From: Bradyrhizobium sp. WD16
Lineage (GTDB): Bacteria; Pseudomonadota; Alphaproteobacteria; Rhizobiales; Xanthobacteraceae
Direction: 5' to 3'
NCBI RefSeq assembly: GCF_024181725.1
Contig: NZ_CP028908.1
Location: 5,135,501 to 5,199,500 of the forward strand
DNA length: 64,000 nucleotides
This document shows positions 9,771-20,442 of this stretch, piece by piece. The position numbers and the translations under genes are program-made. Each line of letters starts with the position of its first letter. The stretch's first letter is position 1. Under the pieces are notes generated by a model. It searched no databases. It was not told the DNA's origin and was given only the letters and a program-made list of their open reading frames with translations.

Positions 9771-10361
9771 GCCGTTCGCCTCGCTGCGGTTGTCGACATA
9801 GCGCACCATGATCGGCCGGCCGGCGATGGCGCCGCCGAGGCCTTTCGACAGCGGCAGCGGCGCGCAATGGCCGAGCGACCGCGATACCGCCTGCCGGTAG
9901 TCGTCGCGCGCCGATTTCGGCGCCTGCGGCGTCGCATAGGTCACGCGTGGCGGCGCGATCAGGCTGCCGTCGCGTCTGAGGCTGAAGCGCACCGCCAGTT
10001 CCATCCCGGGCCGTGCCGCCTCGCCGTCCGGCGGTGCCCAGCACGAGCGCAGCATGGCGAACAGGTCGGAGATGGTGTCGAGGTCGTGGTCGGGCCGCTG
10101 GTATCCCGCCGCGTCGGTGTCCGCCGGCACGCTCAGCACCGTGAGGTGCAGGTCCTGGCCGATCGGATAGTCGATCTCGGGGCTGCAGGGCCCGCGCTCG
10201 AGCGGGCTGCAGACGCTCGGCGTGCACGGCCGATTGTCGAGGACGCTGCAGGGCGCATGGGCGAACGGGCTGGGATCGGGCGGCGGCCGGCGCACCCTCG
10301 CGGCCGCGGAGGTCGCGAGGACGAGCGCGAGCAGAAATGCGACCAGGCGCAAGGACGGCAT
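9744..10361 (-). CDS. secreted Cys-containing protein with TonB/TolA-C-like end
   Basis: This 205-aa protein has a signal peptide (MPSLRLVAFLLALVLATSAAA). A Cys/Pro-rich stretch (PCSVLDNRPCTPSVCSPLERGPCSPE) is followed by a C-terminal region (DTISDLFAMLRSCWAPP, then LAVRFSLRRDGSLIAPPRVTY) that resembles the TonB/TolA C-terminal fold. Starts at 10361 and 10379 are both possible; 10361 gives the cleaner signal peptide. It lies downstream of prfC on the same strand but is read from its own position beyond prfC's stop. The function is unknown; a periplasmic location is likely. Confidence 0.7.
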   Translation of the reverse strand: MPSLRLVAFLLALVLATSAAARVRRPPPDPSPFAHAPCSVLDNRPCTPSVCSPLERGPCSPEIDYPIGQDLHLTVLSVPADTDAAGYQRPDHDLDTISDLFAMLRSCWAPPDGEAARPGMELAVRFSLRRDGSLIAPPRVTYATPQAPKSARDDYRQAVSRSLGHCAPLPLSKGLGGAIAGRPIMVRYVDNRSEANGTERKSAQP

Positions 10362-10437
10362 CGGGGATCCGGTCTCCATCCCCGACAGGTAGGAGCGCCC
10401 GGCGGAAGCGCAATTCAAGCCTGCGTCAGACCTGCGC

Positions 10438-12054
10438 TCAGCCCTTCTTCTTCACGTCCTTGACGTTCTGGAAGACGATGCCCTCGGAGCGCTCGCGGGT
10501 ATAGTCGAGATAGAACTGGTTCTTCGCCAGGAACACGAGGTCGCCGTCGACGTCCTCGGCGACCCCCGAGCCGTTGGTGTTGACGAAGGCGTCGAGCTGC
10601 TTGCGGTCGGCCGCCGAGATCCAGCGCGCCAGCGAGAATTCGCTGATCTCGAAATCGACCGGCAGGCCGTATTCGGCATCGAGCCGCGCTTTCAGCACGT
10701 CGAGCTGGAGCTGGCCGACGACGCCGACCAGGGCGGGCGAGCCGTCGCGCGGTCGGAACACCTGGACGACGCCCTCCTCGGACATCTGCTGCAGCGCCTC
10801 TTTCAGCTTCTTGGCCTTCATGGCGTCGGTGAGCCGGACCCGGCGCAGGATTTCCGGCGCGAAGCTCGGCACCCCGACGAAGGTCAGCTCCTCGCCCTCG
10901 GTCAGGGTGTCGCCGATGCGCAGCGTGCCGTGGTTGGGAATGCCGACGACGTCGCCGGCGAAGGCCTCCTCCGCCAGGGCACGGTCCTGGGCGAAGAAGA
11001 ACTGCGGCGCCGACAGGCTCATGGGCTTGCCGGTGCGGCTTAGCCTCGCCTTCATGCCGCGCGTGAGCTTTCCAGAGCAAAGCCTTGCAAATGCAATGCG
11101 ATCCCGGTGATTTGGATCCATATTGGCCTGGATCTTGAAGACGAAGGCGGTCATTTTCGGCTCGTCGGCCTCGACCTTGCGCAGGTTGCTGTCCTGGGCG
11201 CGCGGCGGCGGCGCGTAGCGGCCGAGCCCCTCCAGCAGGTCACCGACGCCGAAGTTGCGTAGCGCGCTGCCGAAATAGACCGGAGTCAGGTGGCCCTCGC
11301 GGAAGGCCGTGAGGTCGAACGGCTTGCAGGCCTCGGTAACCAGGGCAAGTTCGTCCTCGATCGCCGCGGCGTCGAGGTTGGGGTTGCGCGCGGCGAGATC
11401 GGCGATGGCGATCTGCTCGGCCGCGCCGGTCTTGGCCCCGCCGCCCTCGAGCAGGCGGATGCCGCCGGTGGCGATGTCGTAGGTGCCGACGAAATCACGG
11501 CCGCGGCCGACCGGCCAGGTCATCGGCGTGGTATCGAGCGCCAGCGTCTTCTCGATCTCGTCGAGCAGGTCGAACGGATCGCGGCTCTCGCGGTCCATCT
11601 TGTTGATGAACGTGATGATCGGAATGTCGCGCAGCCGGCAGACCTCGAACAGCTTGCGGGTCCGCGCCTCGATGCCCTTGGCGGCGTCGATCACCATCAC
11701 CGCGGAATCGACCGCGGTCAGCGTCCGGTAGGTGTCCTCGGAGAAGTCCTCGTGGCCCGGCGTGTCGAGCAGGTTGAAGACCAGCCCCTCGAATTCGAAG
11801 GTCATGACCGAGGTGACGACGGAAATGCCGCGCTCGCGCTCGATCTTCATCCAGTCCGAACGGGTGTTGCGGCGCTCGCCCTTGGCCTTGACCTGACCGG
11901 CGAGATTGATGGCGCCGCCGAACAGCAGCAGCTTCTCCGTCAGCGTGGTCTTGCCGGCGTCGGGGTGGGAGATGATGGCGAAGGTCCGCCGCCGCGCCAC
12001 TTCGGCGGCGAGCGGGCCTGACGGCGCTTCCTGGGTCAAAACGATTTCGGACAT
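10438..12054 (-). CDS. prfC: peptide chain release factor 3
   Basis: RF3 is the GTPase that recycles RF1/RF2 from the ribosome after peptide release. The 538-aa length is normal. G1 is SHPDAGKTT, G3 is DTPGHED and G4 is NKMDRE, with the RF3-type stretch KGERRNTRSDWMKIERERGISV before G3. Domains II and III follow, with family segments such as GVVGQLQLDVLKARL. The protein ends NVKDVKKKG. The ATG at 12054 is the first start and fits the family. Confidence 0.95.
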   Translation of the reverse strand: MSEIVLTQEAPSGPLAAEVARRRTFAIISHPDAGKTTLTEKLLLFGGAINLAGQVKAKGERRNTRSDWMKIERERGISVVTSVMTFEFEGLVFNLLDTPGHEDFSEDTYRTLTAVDSAVMVIDAAKGIEARTRKLFEVCRLRDIPIITFINKMDRESRDPFDLLDEIEKTLALDTTPMTWPVGRGRDFVGTYDIATGGIRLLEGGGAKTGAAEQIAIADLAARNPNLDAAAIEDELALVTEACKPFDLTAFREGHLTPVYFGSALRNFGVGDLLEGLGRYAPPPRAQDSNLRKVEADEPKMTAFVFKIQANMDPNHRDRIAFARLCSGKLTRGMKARLSRTGKPMSLSAPQFFFAQDRALAEEAFAGDVVGIPNHGTLRIGDTLTEGEELTFVGVPSFAPEILRRVRLTDAMKAKKLKEALQQMSEEGVVQVFRPRDGSPALVGVVGQLQLDVLKARLDAEYGLPVDFEISEFSLARWISAADRKQLDAFVNTNGSGVAEDVDGDLVFLAKNQFYLDYTRERSEGIVFQNVKDVKKKG

Positions 12055-12121
12055 GGCGGCATGCGTGTCGCAAGAAAACGCGGCCGGATCAAGGGTTCGG
12101 GCCCAAGATGGGGCCTTGTCG

Positions 12122-13126
12122 TCAGCGCAGCGCCGAAACGATCAGGGAACTGGCGAAGGCCACGAAGGCGGACGCCGGGATCGTGATCACCCAGGCCACC
12201 ACGATCGAACTTGCCACGTTCCAGCGCACCGCCGAGGTGCGGCGCGCCGCGCCCACCCCGACGATGGCGCCGGTAATGGTGTGGGTGGTGGAGACCGGGA
12301 CACCGAGCCAGGTCGCCAGGAACAGGGTGACGGCGCCGCCGGTCTCGGCGCAGAAGCCCTGCATCGGGGTCAGACGGGTGATGCGGCTGCCCATGGTGCG
12401 GACGATCCGCCAGCCGCCCAACAGCGTGCCGAGCCCCATGGCGGTCTGGCAGGCGATCACCACCCAGAACGGCACCGCGAACGTGCTGCCGAGATAGCCC
12501 TGGGAATAGAGCAGCACCGCGATGATGCCCATGGTCTTCTGGGCGTCGTTGCCGCCGTGTCCGAGGGAATAGAGCGAGGCCGAGACGAACTGCAGGGTGC
12601 GGAAGGCGCGGTCGACCGCGAACGGCGTCGAGCGCACCGACAGCCAGGACACCACCGCGACCAGCACCAGGGCGAGCAGGAAACCGAGCAGCGGCGAGAG
12701 CACGATGGCGAGCACGGTCTTGCTCAGGCCGGTCCACTCCATGGCGCCGAGGCCGGCCTTGGCGAAGCCGGCGCCGATCAGGCCGCCGATCAGGGCATGG
12801 GAGCTCGACGAGGGAATGCCGAGGCCCCAGGTCACGATGTTCCAGACGATGGCGCCGGCCAGCGCGGCGAAGATCACCTGGGGATCGACGATGCCGGGAT
12901 CGATGATCCCGGTGCCCAGCGTGGTGGCGACATGCAGGCCGAAGAACAGGAAGGCGATGAAGTTGAAGAACCCCGCCCACAACACCGCATATTGCGGCCG
13001 CAGCACCCTCGTCGAGACGATGGTGGCGATGGAATTGGCGGCGTCGTGCAGGCCGTTGAGAAAGTCGAACAGCAGCGCGACGCCGATCAGGCCGATCAGG
13101 AACGGAAGCGAGAGGGTCGCGTCCAC
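12122..13126 (-). CDS. PiT family inorganic phosphate transporter
   Basis: This 334-aa membrane protein has about ten hydrophobic segments and the two inverted PiT signatures: LFDFLNGLHDAANSIATIVS near the N terminus and SLGHGGNDAQKTMG in the second half. PiT proteins import phosphate (often as a metal-phosphate complex) with protons. The GTG at 13126 is chosen because it lies one base after the TGA of the upstream DUF47 gene, a typical coupled arrangement; the frame stays open to 13171. The DUF47-PiT pairing supports the assignment. Confidence 0.92.
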   Translation of the reverse strand: MDATLSLPFLIGLIGVALLFDFLNGLHDAANSIATIVSTRVLRPQYAVLWAGFFNFIAFLFFGLHVATTLGTGIIDPGIVDPQVIFAALAGAIVWNIVTWGLGIPSSSSHALIGGLIGAGFAKAGLGAMEWTGLSKTVLAIVLSPLLGFLLALVLVAVVSWLSVRSTPFAVDRAFRTLQFVSASLYSLGHGGNDAQKTMGIIAVLLYSQGYLGSTFAVPFWVVIACQTAMGLGTLLGGWRIVRTMGSRITRLTPMQGFCAETGGAVTLFLATWLGVPVSTTHTITGAIVGVGAARRTSAVRWNVASSIVVAWVITIPASAFVAFASSLIVSALR

Positions 13127-13127
13127 G

Positions 13128-13772
13128 TCAAACTTGCTCGATGACGATGCTGCTGATCTCGTTGGCGACATCGTCGAAGCGATCGGCGACCTTTTCGAGG
13201 TGGTCGTAGATCTCGGCGCCGACGATGTAATCCATGGTGTTGGCGGTGCGGTGCTTGAGGAAGAGCTCCTTCAGGCCGATGTCGTGCAGATCGTCCACCC
13301 TGCCCTCCAGCTTGGTCAGCTCCTCGGTGATGGCGATCAGCGTGGTGACGTTGTCGCCGATGGAGCGAAGCAGCGGCAGCGCCTTCCCGACGAGCTTGGA
13401 GCATTCCACCAGAATGGTGCCGATCTCCCGCATCGGCGGTTCGAATTGCCGCACCTCGAACAGCGTCACCGCCTTGGCGGTCTGCTGCATCTGGTCGATG
13501 GCGTCGTCCATCGAGGTGATCAGGTCCTTGATATCGACGCGGTCGAAGGGGGTGATGAAGGTGCGGCGCACCGCCGTGAGCACCCGGCGGGTGATGTCGT
13601 CGGCCTGCTGCTCGAACTGATTGACCTTCTGGCACCAGGCCGGCACGTCGTCACCGCCGCGCAGCATGGCCTCCAGCGCCTCGGCACCGTGGACGATGGT
13701 TTGCGAATGCTCGGCGAACAGCTCGAAAAACTGCGCCTCGTGGGGCAGCAGCGCCTTGAACCAGCTCAGCAT
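13128..13772 (-). CDS. DUF47 family PiT accessory protein (PhoU-like)
   Basis: This 214-aa, largely helical, charged protein is of the DUF47/PhoU-like family. Typical segments are LLPHEAQFFELFAEHSQTIV, QFEQQADDITRRV, DRVDIKDLITSMDDAIDQMQ and YDHLEKVADRFDDVANEISSIVIEQV. Such proteins are encoded directly upstream of PiT transporters and are thought to regulate them in the cytoplasm. The ATG at 13772 (MLSWFKALLP) is preferred to the open frame to 13814. Its stop and the next gene's start are one base apart. Confidence 0.92.
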   Translation of the reverse strand: MLSWFKALLPHEAQFFELFAEHSQTIVHGAEALEAMLRGGDDVPAWCQKVNQFEQQADDITRRVLTAVRRTFITPFDRVDIKDLITSMDDAIDQMQQTAKAVTLFEVRQFEPPMREIGTILVECSKLVGKALPLLRSIGDNVTTLIAITEELTKLEGRVDDLHDIGLKELFLKHRTANTMDYIVGAEIYDHLEKVADRFDDVANEISSIVIEQV

Positions 13773-14046
13773 TGACGTCCATCCTCCGGCCCCGCCACGG
13801 AGCCCCCGCTGCAACTGCCCCGCCGGTGTCCCCCGGGAAGCCCCGGCCAGCTGCGGCCGGGCGTCACATATCGGTCATTAGACGCCGCCCGGCAACAGGC
13901 CAGGGCCCGGCGGGGTCTCCGCCGGGCCGGCGATGTGGATAAACGATGACCGGCCGGGCGGCGCGATGTCGAATCGCCAAGGAAATATCATGCCGGAGCC
14001 GCGAAGGACGGCCCTCGCCTCCCGCCGCCGCCGGGCGTTACCGCCC

Positions 14047-15012
14047 TCAGAGCGAGCGCTTGAAGTATTGGCCGATCTCGCCGATCACCCCACGACGGAA
14101 GGTCAGCACGCAGATCACGAAGATGCTCCCCTGGATCACCGTGACCCACTGGCCGAACTGGGCGAGATACTGCTGCATGGCGATGATGACGAAAGCGCCG
14201 ACCACCGGACCGAAAACCGTGCCGAGACCGCCGACCAGCGTCATCAGCACCACTTCGCCCGACATCGACCAGTGCACGTCCGTGAGCGAGGCGTTCTGGG
14301 CGACGAAGATCTTGAGCGAGCCGGCGAGCCCGGCCAGCGTGCCCGACAGGATATAGGCCAGCAGCTTGTACTGGTCGGTCTTGTAGCCGAGCGAGATCGC
14401 GCGCTGCTCGTTCTCGCGGATCGACTTGAGCACCTCGCCGAACGGCGAATTGATGATGCGGAAGATCAGGAGGAAGGCCAGCAGAAACACGCCCAGCACC
14501 ACGTAATACAGCGTGGTGGTGTCGGCTAGATTGAGGATCCCGAACATCCGGCCCTGGGGCACGCCCTGGATGCCGTCCTCGCCGTGGGTGAACGGTGTCT
14601 GCAGGTAGAGGAAATAGAGCAGTTGCGACAACGCCAGCGTGATCATCGCGAAATAGATGCCCTGGCGACGGATCGCCACCAGCCCGGTCACGACCGAGAG
14701 CGCGCAGGCGGCGGCCATGCCGACCAGCACGCCGATCTCCGGCGCCACCGCCCAGACCTTCAACGCATGCGCGGTGACATAGCCGGCGGTGCCGAGGAAC
14801 ATGGCGTGACCGAAGGACAACAGCCCGCCATAGCCGATCAGGAGATTGAAGGCGCAGGCGAACAGCGCGAAGCACAGCGCCTGCATGACAAAATAGGGAT
14901 AGATGCCGGTGAACGGCACCGCGATCAGCGCCGCCGCCATGATGGCGAAGGCGACGACTTCGTCGCGGCCGGCGCGATGGACGGGAGCGGCGTTGTCGGT
15001 GATGGAAGTCAT
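14047..15012 (-). CDS. livM: branched-chain amino acid-type ABC transporter permease LivM
   Basis: This 321-aa polytopic protein of the LivM type has the signature stretch LLIGYGGLLSFGHAMFLGTAGYV and an inner-membrane coupling loop (FRIINSPFGEVLKSIRENEQRAISLGY). It forms the channel with LivH. The gene is the last of a five-gene minus-strand operon (livG, livF, binding protein, livH, livM) and starts 1 bp after the livH stop. The substrate may be branched-chain or other amino acids, amides or aromatic acids; the family covers many ligands. Confidence 0.93.
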   Translation of the reverse strand: MTSITDNAAPVHRAGRDEVVAFAIMAAALIAVPFTGIYPYFVMQALCFALFACAFNLLIGYGGLLSFGHAMFLGTAGYVTAHALKVWAVAPEIGVLVGMAAACALSVVTGLVAIRRQGIYFAMITLALSQLLYFLYLQTPFTHGEDGIQGVPQGRMFGILNLADTTTLYYVVLGVFLLAFLLIFRIINSPFGEVLKSIRENEQRAISLGYKTDQYKLLAYILSGTLAGLAGSLKIFVAQNASLTDVHWSMSGEVVLMTLVGGLGTVFGPVVGAFVIIAMQQYLAQFGQWVTVIQGSIFVICVLTFRRGVIGEIGQYFKRSL

Positions 15013-15013
15013 G

Positions 15014-15877
15014 TCAGGTGGCCCGTCCCGTCAGTCCCGTCGGCTTCACCAGCAACACCAGAACCATCAGCACGAAGACGACGGTGTTGGAGGCCTCGGG
15101 ATAGAAATACTTGGTCAGCCCCTCGACGATACCGAGGGCAAAACCGGTGATGACCGATCCCATGATCGATCCCATGCCGCCGATGACGACCACGGCGAAG
15201 ACGACAATGATCAGGTCCGCGCCCATCAAGGGCCGGACCTGGTTGATCGGCGCCGACAGCACGCCGGCGAGCGCCGCCAGCGCCACGCCGAAACCGTAGG
15301 TCAGCGTGATCATGCGCGGCACGTTGATGCCGAAGGCGCGGACCAGCGTCGGGTTTTCGGTGGCAGCGCGCAAATAGGCGCCGAGCCGGGTCCGCTCGAT
15401 CAGGAACCAGGTCGCCAGGCACACCACGACCGAGAAGATGACGACCCAGGCGCGATAGACCGGCAGGAACATGAAGCCGAGATTGACGCCGCCCCTGAGC
15501 GCGTCCGGGATGGCGTAAGGCAGGCCCGAAGAGCCGAAATAGTTCTGGAATACCCCCTGAATGATCAGCGCCATGCCGAAGGTCAGGAGCAGCCCGTAGA
15601 GGTGGTCGAGCCCGGTCAGCCACTGCAGCATGGTGCGCTCCAGCACCACGCCGAACAGGCCGACCGCGATCGGCGCGAGCAGCAGCGCCCACCAATAGCC
15701 GATGCCGAGATACTGCAGCAGGAAATAGGCGACGAACGCGCCCATCATGTAGAGCGCGCCGTGGGCGAAATTGATGATGTTGAGCATGCCGAAGATCACG
15801 GCGAGGCCGAGACTCAGCAGCGCGTAGAAGGAGCCGTTGATCAGTCCGACCAGAAGCTGGGCGAAAAGGGCTTGCAT
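15014..15877 (-). CDS. livH: branched-chain amino acid-type ABC transporter permease LivH
   Basis: This 287-aa permease has LivH hallmarks: LLVGLINGSFYALLSLGLAVIFGMLNIINFAHG at the N terminus and the C-terminal GGMGSIMGSVITGFALGIVEGL coupling region. It partners LivM in the inner membrane. It lies about 70 bp downstream of the binding-protein gene, so it is probably translated from its own site within the same message. Confidence 0.93.
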   Translation of the reverse strand: MQALFAQLLVGLINGSFYALLSLGLAVIFGMLNIINFAHGALYMMGAFVAYFLLQYLGIGYWWALLLAPIAVGLFGVVLERTMLQWLTGLDHLYGLLLTFGMALIIQGVFQNYFGSSGLPYAIPDALRGGVNLGFMFLPVYRAWVVIFSVVVCLATWFLIERTRLGAYLRAATENPTLVRAFGINVPRMITLTYGFGVALAALAGVLSAPINQVRPLMGADLIIVVFAVVVIGGMGSIMGSVITGFALGIVEGLTKYFYPEASNTVVFVLMVLVLLVKPTGLTGRAT

Positions 15878-15948
15878 GTGGTTCAGTCTTTCATACGCGA
15901 AGGCGGCCGGCCTGATGCGTCATCGCGCCGGCCGCCGCGAGCGGGCCG

Positions 15949-17169
15949 TTACTTCTTCACCAGCGGGCACTTGCTCTCGGACAGCGGCGTGAAGGCCTGG
16001 TCCGCCGGGATGGTCGCCACCAGCTTGTAGTAGTCCCACGGCGCCTTGGATTCCGACGGCTTCTTGACCTCGAACAGGTAAGCCGGATGGATCTTGCGGC
16101 CGTCGGCGCGGATCGAGCCCTTGCCGAACAGCGGATCGTTGGTCGGCATCTCCTTCATCTTGGCGACCACCTTGGCGCCGTCATGAGGATTGCCGCCCAG
16201 CGCATCCAGCGCCTTGAGATAATGCAGTACACCGGCGTAGACGCCGGCATGAACCATGGTCGGCATCTGCTTGTTCTTCATGCGCTCGGAGAAGCGCTTG
16301 GAGAAGGCCCGGGTGCCGTCGTTGAGATCCCAGTAGAAGGTCTCGGTGAAGTTCAGTCCCTGGGCGACGTTGAGGCCGAGGGCGTTGACGTCGCTGATGA
16401 AGAGCAGCAGTGCCGCGAGCTTCTGGCCACCGGAGACGATGCCGAACTCGGCGGCCTGCTTGATCGAGTTGGTGGTATCGCCGCCCGCATTGGCGAGGCC
16501 GATGATCTTGGCCTTGGAGGCCTGGGCCTGCAGCAGGAAGGACGAGAAGTCCGAGGTGTTGAGCGGATGCTTGACGCCACCGACCACCTTGCCACCGGCG
16601 GCGGTCACCACCGCGGTGGTATCGCGCTCCAGCGCCGCGCCGAAGGCGTAGTCGGCAGTGAGGAAGAACCAGGTGTCGCCACCCGCCTTGACGAGGGCGC
16701 CGCCGGTGCCGTGCGCGAGCATGTAGGTGTCGTAGGTCCAGTGCACGGTATTGGGCGAGCACTGGGCGTTGGTGAGATCGGAACTCGCGGCGCCCGAATT
16801 GATATAGACCGCGTTCTTCTCCTTGACGATGTTGTTGACCGCCAGCGCCACGCCGGAATTGGGAACGTCGACGATGGCGTCGACCTTGTCGACGTCGAGC
16901 CACTGCCGGGCGATGTTGCCGCCGACGTCCGGCTTGTTCTGGTGGTCGCCGGCGATGACGTCGATCTTCCAGCCCTTGGCCAGCAGCCCGGAATCCTCCA
17001 CCGCCATCTGGGCAGCCAGCGTCGAGCCGGGCCCGCCGACATCGGCATAGAGGCTCGACTGGTCGCTCAGGGAGCCGATCTTGGCGGTCTTGTCCTGGGC
17101 GTAGGCGGCGGAGATCGCCGACAGCCCGACTGCAGTACCCAGCAGCAGCATCGAAAGCGTCTTACGCAT
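15949..17169 (-). CDS. LivK-type ABC transporter substrate-binding protein
   Basis: This 406-aa periplasmic protein has a signal peptide (MRKTLSMLLLGTAVGLSAIS, cleaved after AYAQ) and the Peripla_BP_6 fold. The LivK-like core includes IGSLSDQSSLYADVGGPGS, a central YINSGAASSDLT ligand segment and FLTADYAFGAALERD. The frame is open upstream into the livF region, but the ATG at 17169 has an AAAGGGAG Shine-Dalgarno and places the signal peptide first. It sits in the middle of the operon, between livF and livH. The ligand is not identifiable by eye. Confidence 0.92.
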   Translation of the reverse strand: MRKTLSMLLLGTAVGLSAISAAYAQDKTAKIGSLSDQSSLYADVGGPGSTLAAQMAVEDSGLLAKGWKIDVIAGDHQNKPDVGGNIARQWLDVDKVDAIVDVPNSGVALAVNNIVKEKNAVYINSGAASSDLTNAQCSPNTVHWTYDTYMLAHGTGGALVKAGGDTWFFLTADYAFGAALERDTTAVVTAAGGKVVGGVKHPLNTSDFSSFLLQAQASKAKIIGLANAGGDTTNSIKQAAEFGIVSGGQKLAALLLFISDVNALGLNVAQGLNFTETFYWDLNDGTRAFSKRFSERMKNKQMPTMVHAGVYAGVLHYLKALDALGGNPHDGAKVVAKMKEMPTNDPLFGKGSIRADGRKIHPAYLFEVKKPSESKAPWDYYKLVATIPADQAFTPLSESKCPLVKK

Positions 17170-17258
17170 GAAATTTCTCCCTTTGAATTTCGCCCGGTGG
17201 CCCGTCAGATCCACCGCACCAGTGTCCCGATTCCACGTTCGTACCCCTGCAGCGAGCA

Positions 17259-18000
<742 letters not shown>

Positions 18001-18008
<8 letters not shown>

Positions 18009-18756
18009 GACCCGCTCCCAGATAGGCTTCCTTGACGCGCTCGTCCTTGGTCAGGTCGGCATAATCGCCTTCGGCAAGAACGCGGCCGCGGGTCAGCACG
18101 GTGATCGTGTCGGACAGGTTGGCCACCACGTTGAGATTATGCTCGACCATGACGATGGTGTATTTGGCGGAGATACGCTTGATCAGCGCTGCGATCTTGT
18201 CGATGTCCTCATGGCCCATTCCGGCCATCGGCTCGTCGAGCAGCATCATGTCAGGATCGAGCGCCAGCGTGGTGGCGATCTCCAGCGCCCGCTTGCGGCC
18301 ATAGGCCATCTCCACGGCCTGGGTATCGGCGAAGGCGCTCAGCCCGACATCGTCGAGCAGTTCGCGGGCACGATCGTTGAAGCGGTTGAGCACCGCCTTG
18401 GAGCGCCAGAAGTCGAACGACTGGCCGTGCTGGCGCTGCAGCGCCACCCGCACGTTTTCCAGCGCCGTCAGATGCGGGAATACCGCCGAGATCTGGAATG
18501 AACGGACGAGGCCGAGGCGCGCGACATCCGCCGGCTTGAGCGCGGTGATGTCCTGGCCGCGATACAGAATCTGGCCGCGCGACGGCGTCAGAAACTTGGT
18601 CAGAAGATTGAAACAGGTGGTCTTGCCGGCACCATTCGGGCCGATCAGCGCGTGAATGCTACCGCGCTTGATGCGAAGATTGACGTCGCTGACCGCGACA
18701 AAGCCGGCGAACTCCTTGGTCAGACCTCTGGTCTCGAGAATAAACTCGTCAGACAA
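18001..18756 (-). CDS. livG: branched-chain amino acid-type ABC transporter ATPase LivG
   Basis: This 251-aa ATPase has Walker A GPNGAGKTT, Walker B MMLLDEPMAGM and the LivG-type RSFQISAVFPHLTALENV segment. The ABC signature is unusual (MAYGRKRALEIATTLA in place of the common LSYG-E/Q-QR-LEIA), which is acceptable within LivG. It is the first gene of the five-gene operon, so the promoter should lie in the 447-bp space before 19203. Confidence 0.94.
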
Positions 18757-19203
18757 GCCGATTCCCCCGTTTCCTCATTTCACGGTGTGCCGCCGTGCGA
18801 GGCAATTGTTCTTTATGTGATGGGCCTGCCCCTTGCGGCGAGCGTCTCGCCCGGGACAGGCAGTGGCGAACTATGCCGCCAAGTCCCTGTCTTTCGCAAG
18901 CTGTATTGAGCGGCACCGCGCCGCGGCATCCCCAAGGGATTCAACGAGATTGTCGGACTCGCGAGGACCGCGACGGAAGTTCGGCGCCGCGCGGCAACCG
19001 AGCTGCGACACGCGGCCTCGGACGCCACCATGCCTTCCAGCCACGGCAACCGCGGAGGGATTCCGGCCGGAATCCGGTTGGCCTTTTGGCGCGATTCTTG
19101 AATATAACCATGCCATCGCCGGCTCCGAGAAACCTCCTCCCGAGCTGCCCTTCTCGCTTCTCTCGACCTTGGGCCGAGACATCCGGATCCCATCTGATCT
19201 GCC
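18757..19203. other. non-coding gap between divergent livG and the oxidoreductase gene
   Basis: No convincing coding sequence is seen in these 447 bases; short open frames on both strands lack family features. The segment should hold the promoters of the livG operon (minus) and the DadA-like gene (plus). I could not pick out an operator with confidence. Confidence 0.5.
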
Positions 19204-20433
19204 ATGAAAAGTGTCATCATCCTCGGCGCCGGCATGGTCGGCGTCTCTTCCGCCATTCACCTCCAACGTCGCGGCTGGTCGGTGGTGATCATCGACCGCA
19301 ACGAGCCCGGCCGCGAGACGAGCTACGGCAACGCCGGCATCATCCAGAGCGAGGCGGTGCGGCCCTATGCGATGCCGCGCGATATCGCCTCGCTGGCGTC
19401 GATCGCCGCCGGCCTCACCAATGATGTCCGCTATCGCGCCACGGCGCTGCCGAGCCATGTGAATGCCCTGATCCGCTACTGGTGGCACTCGATGCCGGCG
19501 CGCCACCGCGCGATTTCCGATGCCTATGCGACCCTGATCGCCCAGGCGCTGCCGACCCATGACGGCCTGATCCAGGATGCCGGCGCCGGCGCCCTCGTTC
19601 GCCGCGAGGGCTTCTTCCTGCTCCACCGCACCGCCAAGGCGCTCGAAGCGGCCCTCGCCATCGCCGCGGTGAACCGCGATCGCTACGGCGTGCGCTTTTC
19701 CGCGCTCACGCCGGCGCAGCTGCGTCAGGCCGAACCGGGCCTGATCAACGGCGGCGCCGGCGCGATCCATTGGGAAGACCCCTGGACGGTGAGCGACCCC
19801 GGCGCGCTGGTCAAAGCCTATGCGGAGCTGTTCCTGCGCGAGGGCGGCCGCATTCTGCGCGGCGATGCGGCTTCGCTCGAGCCCGACGGCGCCGGCTGGC
19901 GCATCGACAGCGCCGACGGTCCTCTGACAGCTTCCGCCGCGCTGGTCGCCCTCGGACCGTGGTCGCCGATCCTGCTGCGCCGCTTCGGCTACCGCTTCAC
20001 CATGGTGCGCAAGCGCGGCTATCACCGTCATTATGCCGGCGGCGCCGAATTGCTGCGGCCGGTGATGGACGGCGCCTTCGGCTATGTGCTGGCGCCAATG
20101 CGCCAGGGCCTGCGTATCACCACCGGCGCCGAGCTGACCGGGGCCGATGCCCCCGCCACGCCCGTGCAACTCAAGAAGGCCGAAGCCGCCGCGCGCACCC
20201 TCGTCAAACTCGGCAACCCGGTGGAGGCCGAACCGTGGTTCGGCACCCGCCCCTGCATGCCGGACATGCTGCCTGTGATCGGTCGCGCGCCGCGCCACCG
20301 TTCGTTGTGGCTCAATTTCGGGCATGGCCATCAAGGCTTCACCCTGGGCCCGGCGACCGGACGCATGACCGCCGAGCTGATGGACGGCGACAAGCCTTAC
20401 GTCGATCCGACGCCGTTTCGGCCGGAGCGGTAG
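19204..20433 (+). CDS. FAD-dependent oxidoreductase, D-amino acid dehydrogenase-like
   Basis: This 409-aa flavoprotein of the DAO family (DadA-like) opens with the dinucleotide-binding motif VIILGAGMVGVSSAIHLQRRG, then the DadA-type SYGNAGIIQ stretch. The C-terminal region has MPDMLPVIGRAP and LNFGHGHQGFTLGPATG, typical of this family. DadA-type enzymes oxidise D-amino acids to keto acids and ammonia at the inner membrane. It is divergent from the amino-acid-type ABC operon, so a joint role in amino acid use is plausible but unproven. Confidence 0.9.
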   Translation: MKSVIILGAGMVGVSSAIHLQRRGWSVVIIDRNEPGRETSYGNAGIIQSEAVRPYAMPRDIASLASIAAGLTNDVRYRATALPSHVNALIRYWWHSMPARHRAISDAYATLIAQALPTHDGLIQDAGAGALVRREGFFLLHRTAKALEAALAIAAVNRDRYGVRFSALTPAQLRQAEPGLINGGAGAIHWEDPWTVSDPGALVKAYAELFLREGGRILRGDAASLEPDGAGWRIDSADGPLTASAALVALGPWSPILLRRFGYRFTMVRKRGYHRHYAGGAELLRPVMDGAFGYVLAPMRQGLRITTGAELTGADAPATPVQLKKAEAAARTLVKLGNPVEAEPWFGTRPCMPDMLPVIGRAPRHRSLWLNFGHGHQGFTLGPATGRMTAELMDGDKPYVDPTPFRPER

Positions 20434-20442
20434 GAGCGCCAA

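Noticed and set aside
18795-19424. 209-aa frame upstream of the DadA-like gene
   Set aside because: It runs into the DadA-like gene out of frame, and the Arg-rich translation is that of a shadow frame.
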